From Catonia carolina (lineage: Eukaryota; Arthropoda; Insecta; Hemiptera; Achilidae): DNA of 64,000 bases. The position numbers were made by a program, and so were the translations under genes. The stretch is from the NCBI GenBank assembly GCA_035578175.1, contig JAQMRL010000012.1, positions 19,182,048 to 19,246,047 on the forward strand, in the 5' to 3' direction. Shown piece by piece: positions 12,525 through 23,789 of the stretch (positions are counted from its first letter, which is position 1; every line of letters starts with the position of its first letter). The notes beneath the pieces were generated by a model, which saw nothing but the letters and a program-made list of their open reading frames with translations, did no database searches and was not told the DNA's origin.

Positions 12525-12815
12525 TAGCGTGGCTCTCCGGTAGGTCAGAAGTATATAAAGTATAAAGAAATGGACTTAAAATACTACCTTAGGGAACACC
12601 AGAATTAGTTTGATGAAGAGAAGTGTACACGTTTTGAAATTTAATTTGGAAATACCTCTTTGGTAGAAATGATTTTAAGACAATGAAGTAATGATGGGGA
12701 AGTTTAGTTTTTATCTTGTATAAAAGTCCAACGTGCCAGACCTTGTCAAATGCGTTTGCTACGTCCGAGAAAGCTGCTGTACAGTACTGTTTCCTTTCCA
12801 GAGAAAGTTAATTAT
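12525..12815 (-). mobile_element. Jockey-type LINE reverse transcriptase fragment
   Basis: The minus-strand translation gives AFSDVANAFDKVWHVGLLYK, the RT palm motif with the first catalytic Asp region, followed after a frameshift by SGVP-stop-GSILSPFLYTLY and SDLP. This is the order of RT blocks in Jockey elements. Stops and a frameshift show it is dead. The rest of the element is missing. Confidence 0.75.
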
Positions 12816-12864
12816 CTAGTATCGGTTTTGTGGCCTTAATTGTGGATTTTAGATCAAATATGTC

Positions 12865-13670
12865 TACATCTTTTTTTATTTCAAAAAAGTTTTCTACTGT
12901 GCTTAATTTTGCGTCAATTAGTAATTTTTTGTCTATTCCTTATTAAAATCGGTAAAAATGGGATTTTATAAAATTGCGGTTTTAGTAGTCTATGTATTCA
13001 ACGACAAAAGTGTATAATTATAATCAAAGTTGTTGTTTAGGTCATCAGCCGAAAGGCTGGTTTGAACCTCTAGAGGCTTTACTAAGTAAAATGAGAAGTG
13101 AGGTGGTTTACCGTGCCTTCCTCATTGAGTCGAAAAGTATGCTTATCCAATACAAATCTCTCAGCTTCAATCCTAGTCTTTTGCATGTGTTCCAAATATG
13201 TTTGGACCAAGTAAGGCTCTCTGAAAAGCATGTACTTTCCACGTTGCAAATGACACCTTCTCTTCATTTACCACAGGGTCTGGGTGTATAATGAAATTCA
13301 TGACTCTCACAAGAGATAACTCTGACTAGTGTATTTTACACCTCCTCCTCTTCTGTTCTTAAATGCTTCAGTCATATAATTGGCTGACCATGTGATAAGA
13401 AACCGAACTATCTTTTATAGTCCTGGAACTAGCAGATCGAGTGCAAATAATTTAACACTCCACCTGGCAAAGTTATAGAAAATTAAAAAACCTAGGCTAC
13501 AACTTTTATTTCAAGCATTTTCTCTACAGAGCCTGGTTTAGCGTCATTCAATCATGATAAAATTAGGTCATGTTTTTCATTTTACATTGTTTACATAAAT
13601 TAAATGTATTTTATATTTCTTATTATTTAAATTGGCTAAAGAATATTTGTGAGTGTTTCACACTAGTTTT
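12865..13670 (-). repeat. Rep-A copy, reverse, split by SINE-B
   Basis: Left part 12865-13031 and right part 13475-13670 join cleanly across the SINE-B insertion. The joined sequence reads AAAAGTGTATAATTAT...CAAAGTTATAG, as in other Rep-A copies. It ends in GAGTGTTTCACACTAG. Confidence 0.7.
13032..13467 (-). mobile_element. SINE-B copy, minus orientation
   Basis: Starts on the + strand with GTCATCAGCCGAAAGGCTGG (the complement of its 3' hairpin tail) and ends with TTTAACACTCCACCTGG. It is flanked by the direct repeat CAAAGTT (13025-13031 and 13468-13474) and inserted in Rep-A. No coding capacity is conserved among copies. Confidence 0.8.
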
Positions 13671-13679
13671 TTTGTATCG

Positions 13680-14530
13680 AAGTAGGGCTATATACCGTAA
13701 ATTTTGGGATGATACACATTTTGTTTTTATTACTTATTTTGTTTTATTTTGCAACTGTAAAAATACAATTAACAATAATGTTTACATTGTGTATCAATTA
13801 AAAAACAAACCGCGTTAATGGCTTTGAGGAGAACAACACCCAGTAATAGCTCTCCAGATAACGAAAAATGTGTTAAATTTTAATTTTATATTTTTGTAAA
13901 CGTAATTATGTTAGAGCCGAGTATCATGTCTCTACTCCATCGGCGTTTCAGTCGTCTTTGTGATATTCCTGATAGGTCTGGAGAAATCATGTTGCGCATT
14001 AAGGGATTTTGAAGTTTGTTTCTGAACCTACGGTAAAATTTTAGATATGTGTCGTTGACGTAAGTCATCGTAGGATGTTCTGCTGGATACGTAACTCGGG
14101 AAATTAATAATGAGATACACGTAGATTTATAGTAATATATTTTTTGACGTAAAGTTTAGCGGTAATATACGTGTGTGAGCGCGTGCGTGTGCTCACTTGC
14201 TTTTTACAACAATTGAAAGTGTTATAGTATTAATGTAATTGCACATAGATAGACAATTATAAATCATTTGCAACTGAACAAAGCATTTACGATTAATTTA
14301 TACACAGCATAAATTGAACAAGACAAACTCTACAATAAAAATAGGAATGGCGAACGTACAGTATCTCTATAAATGGCATAATAATGTATTAATGATGAAG
14401 GAAGTGATGTCGAATACATTAAAGCTTCAGGCTCACATAAAAGATGCAATTAATGCAATCCCATAAAAAATTTATTACATTTATTCGCATTTATACAGAG
14501 TAAAACATTTTTAATATTGTGAACGGAATT
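13680..14530. other. AT-rich DNA, nothing recognised
   Basis: No gene or window repeat seen. A (GT)-like patch at 14170-14195 is weak. Confidence 0.4.
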
Positions 14531-14534
14531 TTAA

Positions 14535-14787
14535 AGAAATCTGTTGTGAAACACTCACAAGACTTTCTCTTCTCAATGTACATAATGAAAAATATAACCT
14601 AATTTTAATCATGCGTGAATGAAGCAAAATGAAAATCAACTTCTGTAAAATTTTAAAATACTCTAAATTAAGCTTTGTAAAAATTTTTTAAAAATAAAAT
14701 TATTAGGTTTTTTATTTCCTATAAATTTGATTATTCATACACTTTTGTCGTAAAATGCATAAAACTACTAAGGCCGCAATTTTAACG

Positions 14788-14819
<32 letters not shown>

Positions 14820-15128
14820 GCACGAATAAACTACTATTTCCGGTTAAAAGATTTTAATGAAAATGTTCGTGTCAGATTGTGAAATTTTTAAGTCAAACTT
14901 AAGTTGTAAGTTTTAGTTTCGTACTACTGTCAGCTCTCTCTCTCTCCCTCTCTCTCTCTCTCTGCCTATTTATCTATCTCTCCCCTACCCCTCCCTTACA
15001 CACGCAAACACACGAACACATACACACAATACAGGTACTCGTATATCCGGTGAAAACTCGATTTCGAAAAATCGACATGAAAACAACACTTTCCTTCCCT
15101 ATAGATTCATATAGAGCAAGAGAAAGTA
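14535..15128 (+). repeat. Rep-A copy, forward, with internal deletion
   Basis: Starts TCTGTTGTGAAACACTCACA, includes the CTTTCTCTTC terminal motif, and ends ATATAGAGCAAGAGAAAGT. The middle is replaced by (GCGC)(AC)n at 14785-14818, (CT)n at 14935-14966 and an AC-rich stretch to 15030. Confidence 0.75.
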
Positions 15129-15179
15129 AAAATGTTTTATAAATAAAAGTTTCGTGTAGGCCTACTTATGGTTACGTTT

Positions 15180-15530
15180 CGATATAATCATGACAATTGA
15201 GGCATTTGTCGTACCGGTGGACAAGCGTTTCTATACCCTCATCAGAAAATGTTGACGCTAACGAATATAAGTGAGTATTGGAGTTATTGTTGGAGCTTCT
15301 CGTTAGTTTGGAAGCGCTGGGTGTCACTCAGTACTTAGTCGGACTGTATGGCGAGTGATCAAAAAGTCCCATTGAAATTGCTTACGAAGCCGATGTGTTG
15401 CACTGTGAGGACTGGCATTGTCACGGGTCAGAACGTACCTAGAAGTCAGCAAGTCTCTTCTTTTGTTTTGAATGGTCTCTGCTAACTTAGTTAAGTTTCA
15501 CAATAACCTGCTGCATTATTCGTGGTCCCC
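15180..15530 (-). pseudogene. mariner transposase relic, C-terminal part
   Basis: The minus-strand translation gives RYVLTRDNASPHSA with the second catalytic Asp region of mariner (DNARPH-type). Then, across frameshifts, SPYSPTKY stands where SPDLAPSD should carry the third Asp, and EGIETLVHRYDKCLN matches the conserved mariner C terminus. The third Asp is lost. Stops and frameshifts show decay. Confidence 0.75.
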
Positions 15531-15705
15531 GGCTGCATGAACTCCACAAGAAACATAACGAAGAGCTTCAAGACAACGTCAAGACCCATTAAAATTCATT
15601 GGTGGCAACATTTTGTGAAAAGGGTATGTAAGATTTTGTCCACAGGTACTACGAGAAATGCCTCAATCGTCAAGGACATTAATCGAAAAGCAGCCATAAG
15701 TGTAC
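15531..15705 (+). pseudogene. second mariner transposase C-terminal relic, + strand
   Basis: The translation gives the motif FVHRYYEKCLNRQGH, again the mariner C terminus, preceded by a degenerate helix region. It lies head to head with the minus-strand relic before it, about 140 bp upstream of the Drak exon at 15849. Confidence 0.65.
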
Positions 15706-15848
15706 GTAACCTTTAGTAATAAAATATTTTCTTGCCTTTTTTTATAGCCTATCGGAGGTTGAAAAAATAACGGCCCCCGTGGTTTGTTTAAAAGTTGATG
15801 AATTTCAAAAAGTATTAAATATTAAATTAAATTTTGTGTTTGTTACAG

Positions 15849-16061
15849 AGGTGCATTTGCATCAGTTCGAAGAGTACGCAGTCTAGAAACAGGTCAAGTT
15901 TACGCAGCTAAATTTTCAAACCGAACACGTTATGGTGAAGATTCAACTGCAGAAATATACCACGAGATAGCGTTACTGTCGCTTTGTTCGCCTTCGCCAA
16001 GAATTGTCAAACTTCACGATGTTTTCCAAACACCGGAAGAGATAATCATAGTGATGGAATT
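15849..16061 (+). CDS. Drak: Drak coding exon a: glycine loop to hinge
   Basis: The acceptor is TTGTGTTTGTTACAG and the donor GTAAGT. The exon starts with the third base of a codon and ends with two bases of the next. It encodes RGAFASVRRV (second half of the glycine-rich loop), then YAAKF with the ATP-anchoring lysine, then EIYHEIALL with the alpha-C glutamate, and stops at IIIVMEL, the hinge. About 71 residues match kinase subdomains I-V of the STK17/DRAK family. The preceding exon must supply the first loop glycine. A LINE relic begins about 90 bp after the donor. Confidence 0.92.
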
Positions 16062-16129
16062 GTAAGTACAAGTCACATTCTTTGTTCGTTAAAGAGAAAT
16101 TGTGACCGTTTATCATTTTCACTAAAAGT

Positions 16130-17565
16130 ACGTAGAATTAACTAGAGTTGTTAAGGATAAACATATAGAAAACTTGATGTCAAAGCTGGTATTCCACAGG
16201 ATTCAATTTTATGTCCCATTTTATTTATTTTTGTTATACATAAATAGGTTACCAGAACTCATACCTAACAGCAAAAGTATATTGTTTGCTGATGATACTT
16301 CGGTAATCATCCAAAGTTTACTAGTAGATACTCTCAAAGTGAATACAATATTAGGATAGAATCTGTAGTGCAATTCCTGAATGAATCAATGTTAACGGTC
16401 AATGGGAAGAAGTGTCAGTCGGCCTACTTACAGTCCAAAAACAATATAATGTAAGGGAAAATAGAGAAGTGGATGTTCTTAAACATAATATTACCCTACA
16501 ACATGTACAAACAGTGAAGTTCCAGAAGTATCACAAGACAGAACTTTATCGTGGGCTTATTATACCGATCAAATCTGTAGTAAAATATCATCAGAGTATT
16601 TGCATTAAAACAAATTGCCAGATTAAATGATACAAAAAATGGGTAATAGCAGATTACCATGGTTTAATTCTATCTTATATCCTATATACTATAGGCCTAT
16701 TAGTTTGGGGTAACTCATCACAGTGTAACACGGATGGAGTTTTTAAAATTAAGAAAAAACTCTTCAGGTGTATGTAGGGAGCTAACGGCTTAACCTTATG
16801 CAGACCATTATTTAAGGAGCTTCAATTGCTTACAGTTCTTTCTTCCTACATCTTTGAAGTAACAATGTATAGTACGTTTGTTTTAGGAAGAAGCTTGTAA
16901 GGGAGGGCGAGTAGGTAGAGTAGGGATAGTTTCAAAGGGGCAAGTGTTTTCTCCTTCTCACGTAATGACCATTCCCTCTCTTTCTACCCATATACTATGT
17001 TACAACTACGAGGTGCTTCCGCCACCACTAAACAGAACAGCTCAGCGGCACACAGCGTTGGAGGGAAAGCTTCTAGCTACAACAAATGACCTGTACGTAA
17101 AGCAAAATATCTTTTTACAGAATTTAAGAGTTCACAATCACAACTCAAGAAACAGGATTGATTACTATATTGTTAATCACAACACTAAATTATTTAAAAA
17201 AACCCTTCTAAAGGTAAAAAAATACATCAGTAAATTACCAAAAGCTTTTAAAAGTTGTGGTAATTTAAATTTATTTAAAAAATAGCAAAAGAAATTACTT
17301 TATTGATGAAACATTTTACAGTGCACAAGAACTCCTTGTAAATGATTGTCTAGTAGAGTAATTAATAAATTATAAGCATTAAGTTGAGGAAAATTGTGTG
17401 CTATTTGATAAAAATGATAGAATGGCACGCTTATAGAAGTAAGCAAGTAAGTAGTTGTAATAAATTAAATTTGTAAATAATGAATTTAACATAGTGTTAT
17501 ATTTAGGCTTATCAGTTCCATTTTTGGAGTCTCCCAAATGCAGTTTAAAAAAACCTTAGATAAAA
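16130..17565 (+). mobile_element. LINE-J 3' part (CR1/Jockey group) in Drak intron
   Basis: Frameshifted translation gives VKAGIPQDSILCPILF, then INRLPELIPNSKSILFADDT with the RT catalytic FADD. It continues with ALKQIARLND, the LFRCMxG-like segment and NRIDYYIVNHNTKLF, ending in the 3' UTR word GGAGTCTCCCAAATGCA. Several stops and frameshifts make it dead. About 215 bp at 16878-17092 are absent from the related copies and look inserted (GTACGT on both sides). Confidence 0.8.
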
Positions 17566-17746
17566 TATAAAATTCTTTGGAGACATAAAATTTTACTTTC
17601 AAACATGTTTATCCTTAATGTTTCTATAATGATTACTGTTGTTTAGACGTCAACTCTAAATTTTTCACAAAAAGGTTGGTTAAGATTATGATGCCCTTTT
17701 TTCTATAGAATTTTGGATCACAGATTGGTGTTGATATTGATTACAG

Positions 17747-17885
17747 CGCTCCTGGTGGCGATATGCAAACAATAATAGATGATAATATAGTACCTTTTGA
17801 AGCAGATGTAGTCAGATTTGTACAACATGTTGTCGAAGGATTAGCGTACATGCATCACAGAAAGATTGCTCATCTTGATATAAAG
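17747..17885 (+). CDS. Drak: Drak coding exon b: hinge to catalytic loop start
   Basis: The acceptor is GATATTGATTACAG and the donor AAG/GTAAGA. The single leading base completes the codon left by the previous exon (TT|C, Phe), giving ELFAPGGDMQT. It continues through helices D-E (RFVQHVVEGLAYMHH) to AHLDIK, so the exon ends exactly at the catalytic-loop lysine in phase 0. HLD in place of HRD is the form known from DRAK kinases. The catalytic aspartate and lysine are present. A 16.4-kb intron follows. Confidence 0.92.
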
Positions 17886-18035
17886 GTAAGATTTCACATT
17901 TTATAAATTAACATGTTGGTGGTGATGGTTTACGTCTATTGGCGTCAAATAAAATTCTACTGTGTAACGGCTGACGTCTCTCGGGTAATCACGGAACGAA
18001 AGAATAATTTTCATAATCGAATAATTTTTATTTGA

Positions 18036-19005
18036 AAAAATCTTGTGAAACGCTCACATGAATTTCTCTTGCCAAACACAATAATAAAACATAACATGTT
18101 TAATCTTAGCACAAAATTCATAATGAAAATCAACCCTGTTCAACTTAAAAATACGGGAAATGACTAATTGACACTAAACTAGGCTCTGAAGAAGAAAATT
18201 CTTGAAATAAAAGTTGTAGATTTTTATATTTCCTATAATTGTAATTACATTCATTTTAATTATTTATTTTTTATCGATTTTTATAAAAAAACAGATAATA
18301 ACAAATTATCGCTAAACTACGCGTTCTACAAAAGAAAACGTTTGAAATAAAAGTTGCACTGAAATACCGTACGAAGTTGAAAATTGGAAATTATGTTAGA
18401 TACCACAAGTAAATTTTCATCAAAATCGTTCATTCGGAAGAAGTTGTTTATTCGTATGATTTTCCCCGGTTTTGCGATTTTCTAAAAAACGGTTCATACG
18501 AATTTTTTAAATTGCCTCATTTATTATATTTTTCACATTTTACACGATAGGGTAAGCACCCCTTGTCTGCTGAAATTATTCAGGGATTGTGCTTTCGGGG
18601 TAAAAAATGGTTTTTAGCCCAGCCCACCACTAAATTTTAGCAGAAATGCCACCTACCCCGATCTTATAGAGCTAAAAAATATATTAGACTTTTAAAAAAT
18701 TCGTAGGAGCCATTTTTGAAAAAATGCAAAAAAAATAAAAATTGCATGAATGAAAACTATTACTTCCAGTTGACCGATTTTCATAAAAATGTTCATGTTG
18801 GGTTTCCTTGTTGTACTTAAAGTTTTCTTAAATTCGTATGATACTCTGTTTTTAATTTATTTTGTACACCCAAGCACGCGCGCACACACACACACACCCA
18901 ACCCAATCAGTGGAAACATGTATTTCCGGTGAAAACTCGATTACGAAAAATCGACATGAAAACAATACTTTCCTTTCATATAAATTCGTACAGAGAAAGA
19001 GGAAG
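18036..19005 (+). repeat. Rep-A, near-complete forward copy
   Basis: Runs from AATCTTGTGAAACGCTCACA...TTTCTCTTGCC to CAGAGAAAGAGGAAGTAAAT, about 970 bp. In order it holds two CACTAATTGACGCTAAA-type blocks, the ACTACTTCCGGTTGACCGAT-type block, (CA)n near 18880, and the CGATTACGAAAAATCGACAT block. No transposase is encoded. The ends contain complementary CTTTCTCTTGCC and GGCAAGAGAAAG motifs. Confidence 0.85.
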
Positions 19006-19094
19006 TAAATAGTTTTATAGCAACTCCTCTAAGGGTAACTATTACTAGTCTGTTAATAAATTACGCGAAACGAAGCGAAAGAGGATTACTATTT

Positions 19095-20035
19095 ATTACT
19101 TTCTCTTGCCTATATGAATATATAGGAAGGAAAGTATTGTTTTCATGTCGATTTTTCGTAATCGAGTTTTCACCGGATCTTTACGTTTTCAGACCCCCTG
19201 AACCCAAAAAACATGTTTTTAGCGATTGGTCTGTGTGTGTGTGTGTGTGAACAGAATATCTCAAGAACGGAACATCGTACGAACTTGAAACTTGAAACTT
19301 AAGTTACATACCACTACCGGACCCGACACGAACATTTTCATCAAAATTGGTCAACCGGAAGTAGTAGTTTATTCGCGTAATTTTTCACTTTTTTGTGATT
19401 TTCTCAAAAACTGGTCCTATGATTTTTTTAAAAATCGCCTGGTTTATTCAATTTTTTATTCTCTACAAGATAGGGTAGGCGCCATGTTTGCTGAAATTCT
19501 TGGTGAGGCTGTTTTCACGTAAAAACGTTGTTTTTTTAAGATTACGGCTTTAATATGCATTTTAGCGCAAAAATGTATATAACAAAAGTTGAAGAGGATT
19601 TAAAATCCTACAACTTTTATTTCAAAGATTTTTTTGTATAACGCTTAGTTTAGCAGTAATTAGCAATTTTCTGATTTTTTCTCGCGAAAACGTGTGAAAT
19701 TTTTTTTTTTTTTTAAGATTTCGGCCTTAGAATACATTTTACGATAAAAGTGTATATAATAAATTTTATAGAAAATAAAAAGATATACAACTTTTATTTA
19801 AAGCATTTTTTACTACAGAGTCTAGTTTAGCGTAAAAGAGTGATTTTCTGTATTTTTAAGCCAAACTGAGTTCGATTTTCATTTTGTATCATTCACTCAT
19901 GATTAAAATAAGGTTATGTTTTGAGGTTAGTTTTTTGTTTATTTCTAATGTTTTATTACTAATTTTAGGTTTATTGTTTATTATTTGCATTGGCAAGAGA
20001 AAGTTGTGTGAGTGTTTCACACCAGATTTTATTTT
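19095..20035 (-). repeat. Rep-A, near-complete reverse copy
   Basis: Starts ACTTTCTCTTGCCTATATGA and ends GGCAAGAGAAAGT...GAGTGTTTCACACCAGATTTT. It has the same block order as the previous copy in opposite orientation, with (GT)n at 19231-19248. Together the two copies form a ~1-kb inverted repeat with a 90-bp spacer. Confidence 0.85.
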
Positions 20036-20399
20036 AAACTAAATTTCATTAGCTTATGTAATTGCATTACCAGTAACATCCACCAACGAGATCACGACTA
20101 CGTACTGTTGTTACTAACAATAAGTTACTAATAACAAAATTTCTTTGTATGATAATTTCAAAAATAAAAAATTAAATGAATAAATAAAATTTAAATTAAA
20201 TTTAAATCGTGATAAAGACCACCTTGTTAGTCTGCATTTATTTCAATACCATAGTTAAAAGTACTGAATAAAGTTTTAGTCGGAGGGATTAAGGAGAGTG
20301 TCGTTTCACACGAGCCATTTCACTGACATTCTGTAAACCACGTACAAAACTGTAATAGTTTACGCGGACGAGTTAAATCACAAATTGTTAACACCTAAT

Positions 20400-21620
20400 C
20401 GTTCATAAGGGATCTGGGTGCAATAAATAAGACACAGCCTTCTTTAACTTATAACAATTATATTTTGATACGATTAATAATTAGCATTAACTATTAAACT
20501 AGACTACTGACAAATACAATTAGATTACATAAAATACAAAATTTTAACTAAAACCATACTTGACTAATAATAATAGAGTACTCTTCTTAAGAACCAAAAC
20601 AACAATTGAGTTACCTGTCCACAACCACTTATTACCACCCGTACGCGTACACATTATTAACGTAGTTCAAAACCGGTCTCGTATCGTCACTATTTCAAAT
20701 TGTACGACACTTCTCATTCACGATTCAAATATTGACTGACTGCTACAAAGGTGCTTACTGTTTTTGTACCAGCGATCTGATGGTTTTCCAAACAAACGGG
20801 ATCTTTCTAAAAAAAAATCCACCACTATCTCGAACACGGTAAAAGGAATCAAAATAAATACAAACGTTTCTACTATTTTCGATTTCTTAGAACTCTTATA
20901 CCAAATATCTCATTCAATGCAGTTCATTGTCCTTGTTGAACACACTCCACTCCAAAAATACACAATTCTTAAAATAAACAAGCTATTTCATCAACCGTTT
21001 TTCGAATAATGTTACAGAAAAGTAACTCCTAAGCCTAGATTCTTTTGGGATCTTGGTATAATAAATAATTAACAGACTTTCTTTAACCCTATAACAATTA
21101 TTTATTAACAAAATTAATGATTACAATTAAGTATCAAATTTAGGCTAATAACAAAATACAATTTAATTACTTCAGTTAAATGAATTGCAAGATTTAAGCT
21201 TAAACTAAACTTGACTATAATTAATACACTGTTACTTAAAAATCAAAACAACCTATTTATCAGTCAACAACCACTTGCTACTACTCGTAAGCACACGCAC
21301 TTTTAACGTGATTCAGAAACGGTCCCGTAACGACACTATTTAAAAACGGCCCGACAACACTTTCTATTCACAATTCAAGTAGTGACTAACTCACTACAAA
21401 GACTAAGTGTTTTTATACGTGCAGTTTAATAGTAAATCGATATCTAAGAATCAATAAAAAGTTTATACTAGTGTCGATTTTCAAGAATTCCTATTCAAAA
21501 TATTCTATTCATCGCAATCCATTATCCTTGTTTAATACCCAACAATTTATAGAATAAATAAATTCTTATAACGAGCAACAATTTATTCTCTAAGCCATTT
21601 CTAAAATATCACCGTACCAT
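20400..21620. repeat. Diverged tandem duplication, period ~637 bp
   Basis: GGGATCTGGGTGCAATAAATAA at 20409 is matched by GGGATCTTGGTATAATAAATAA at 21047. CAACCACTTATTACCACCCG at 20625 is matched by CAACCACTTGCTACTACTCG near 21265. TCCTTGTTGAACAC at 20931 is matched by TCCTTGTTTAATAC near 21567. Two copies, unclassified; they could be paired LTRs or satellite-like units. Confidence 0.75.
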
Positions 21621-22039
21621 GTAACAAAATTTCGTTGAAAAATGTGCTGTATTCAAAGTTCGTATCAGCCACAAACTTGTGTTTAATAATAATCTGTGTT
21701 GTCAAAAAAATTATGGTTGTCAGTGGTTGATATTAACCATAAATACTTACGGATACGAGCAGTATGCATTACCATCCTCTTTAATCCGATTCCAAGTTTT
21801 CCGAGTCGTGCCTGACACAACTCTTCTCCACTTCTCTCTAGCGCTGAACCACCTCTCCTTCTCCTTCATTACTTCCTTGGTATCGGATTTCCCCCCCTAA
21901 TCCAATTCATCGATAACTGAACCTATCCATTTTACTCTTAGTAAACTCTGTGGGCTTTTTTCTTCCATTTCCAAATACGGCATCCATTTAAAAAATTTAC
22001 ATCCTACATTTTTAGGTAGTTTCCATTATTTGTTTCATA
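21621..22039. other. No gene recognised
   Basis: Unique-looking AT-rich DNA with a CT-rich patch near 21820-21900. Confidence 0.4.
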
Positions 22040-22230
22040 TTTTACTTTATCTTATTGTACATGGATGTATATAAAAGGAAAATATTGTTCTCATGGCGAA
22101 TTTTCGAAATCAAGTTTTCACCGGAAATAAGTTACACGTTTCCAGGCTCCCTGAACCCTCAAAAACATAGTTTTAGCGATTCGTCTGTGAACAAAAATCT
22201 TAAAAAATGCCGCACGAATTTGCATTCATT
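22040..22230 (-). repeat. Rep-A fragment, reverse
   Basis: Contains the GGCGAATTTTCGAAATCAAG and TTTTCACCGGAAATAAG blocks that end Rep-A. Truncated at both ends. Confidence 0.6.
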
Positions 22231-22425
22231 TAAATAAAAATCTGAAAAATTACTTCATTGATGAGACTTTGCAGTGCAGAACGATTTCATTCTAAATAAT
22301 AATTTAATTAAATAAACAAACTAACTCAAAATAAATAAACAACTAAAAAATTTAAGCGAATACTAAGAAAACTATGTAAGTTACTATTGTGTAAATACAC
22401 TAGAAGATGTGTACTAGAAGATGAC
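22231..22425 (+). mobile_element. LINE-J 3' end fragment
   Basis: CTGAAAAATTACTTCATTGA followed by AACTCAAAATAAATAAACAAC matches the 3' end of LINE-J at 50210-50340. A Rep-A fragment follows it. Confidence 0.6.
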
Positions 22426-22439
22426 ATAGTTATTTGTAG

Positions 22440-22868
22440 TAAATCAGTTTTCAGTAAAACATTTTTTACCATGATACTACAGCCCCAAGAATTTCGGCCG
22501 GCATAGCGCTTACCTTATATTTTAGAGCATAAAAATTATAGTAAATGAGGCGATTTAAAAAAATTATAAAAAGTGAAAAATTACACGAATAAACTACTAC
22601 TTCCGGTTGACAGATTTTGATGAAAATGTCTGTTTTGGGTCCCTTAGTGGTTGGTACCTATCTTCAGTTCCAAGTTTCAATCTTGAACGCTATTCTGTTC
22701 TTGAGATATTTTGTTTACACACTCACGCACCCACACCAGTTGCTAAAAACATGTTTTTTGGGTTTAGGGGGCCTGGAAAGTTTATATCTGGTGAAAACTC
22801 GATTTCGAAAAATTGACAGACATGCTTTCCTTCCTTATATATTCATACAGGGCAAGACAAAGTAAAAA
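22440..22868 (+). repeat. Rep-A partial copy, forward
   Basis: Has the ACTACTTCCGGTTGACAGAT block, CACACTCACGCACCCACACC at the microsatellite position, and the ACAGGGCAAGACAAAGTAAA end. Confidence 0.7.
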
Positions 22869-23064
22869 GAAATAACTCAAAATAAATAAACACTCAAAAA
22901 ATCGAAACGAATGCTAAGAAAACAGTGTAGGCCTACTATTGTGTAAACATTAGGAGTTGTTTAGGTGATCAGCTGAAAGGCTGGTTTGAACCACTAGAGG
23001 TTTTACTAAGTAAAAGAGAAAAAAATCTCTTGAGATGTTTTTTTCGTGAGGTGGTTTAACATTA

Positions 23065-23590
23065 TACTGTGGACAATTCGAACTGGCACAACTCTTGCTC
23101 TACGTGTACACACAGTTCCGCATAAAGTATACCAAAGTATATCCATAACCTATTCTTTCAACAAGGTCTACAAATTTTAATGTACGCAAATGCCTACAAC
23201 CTTATTTCACCGTAGAAACACACAAATAATTATTTCATTTTAAAATATGTATGTAATTTGTACCAGTAAAAATTTAAATTATAAATTACAAGAACTGAAC
23301 TGCAAAAACTCACTAAACTGTACTCTACAGACGTACGCAGCTAACTAAACAAATTGGTGTGAATATAAAATGAACAGAAAATCTAATATGAAAACAAATT
23401 AGTCACATCATTATGTCTGATAGATTATTAATAACAATAGTGAAAACAAAGCGCAGTGACCGTGCCTGAGTCGCACAAGACAGTAGCGATTGTATATTTT
23501 TGTGACTGAACCGTTGTTGCATGGCGAGGAGTGAAGAGTGGAGTAGATAAACACCGAAGCTGCTTGTGCCAATTCGAATCGTCCAAGGTA
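23065..23590. mobile_element. Non-autonomous DNA transposon with ~26-bp TIRs and TA duplication
   Basis: The left end TACTGTGGACAATTCGAACT matches the complement of the right end (TACCTTGGACGATTCGAATT). Both continue TGGCACAA. TA flanks each side (23063-23064 and 23591-23592), and the flanking SINE-B sequence is continuous without it. 526 bp, no transposase. TA duplication suggests the Tc1/mariner superfamily, but the TIR is not one I recognise. Confidence 0.7.
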
Positions 23591-23789
23591 TACCTTCCTC
23601 ACTGAGTGAAAAAGTATACTTATCAGCGTGTCAGGCCCTCTGAAAAGCATGTACTTCCACCCTGCAAATGATACCTTCACTTCGTTCACCAAAGGGTCTG
23701 ACTGTATAATGAAATTCCTTACTCTCAGAGGAGACAACTCTGACCTTTTTACACCTCTACCTATTCTGTTCTTTAATGTTTCAGTCATA

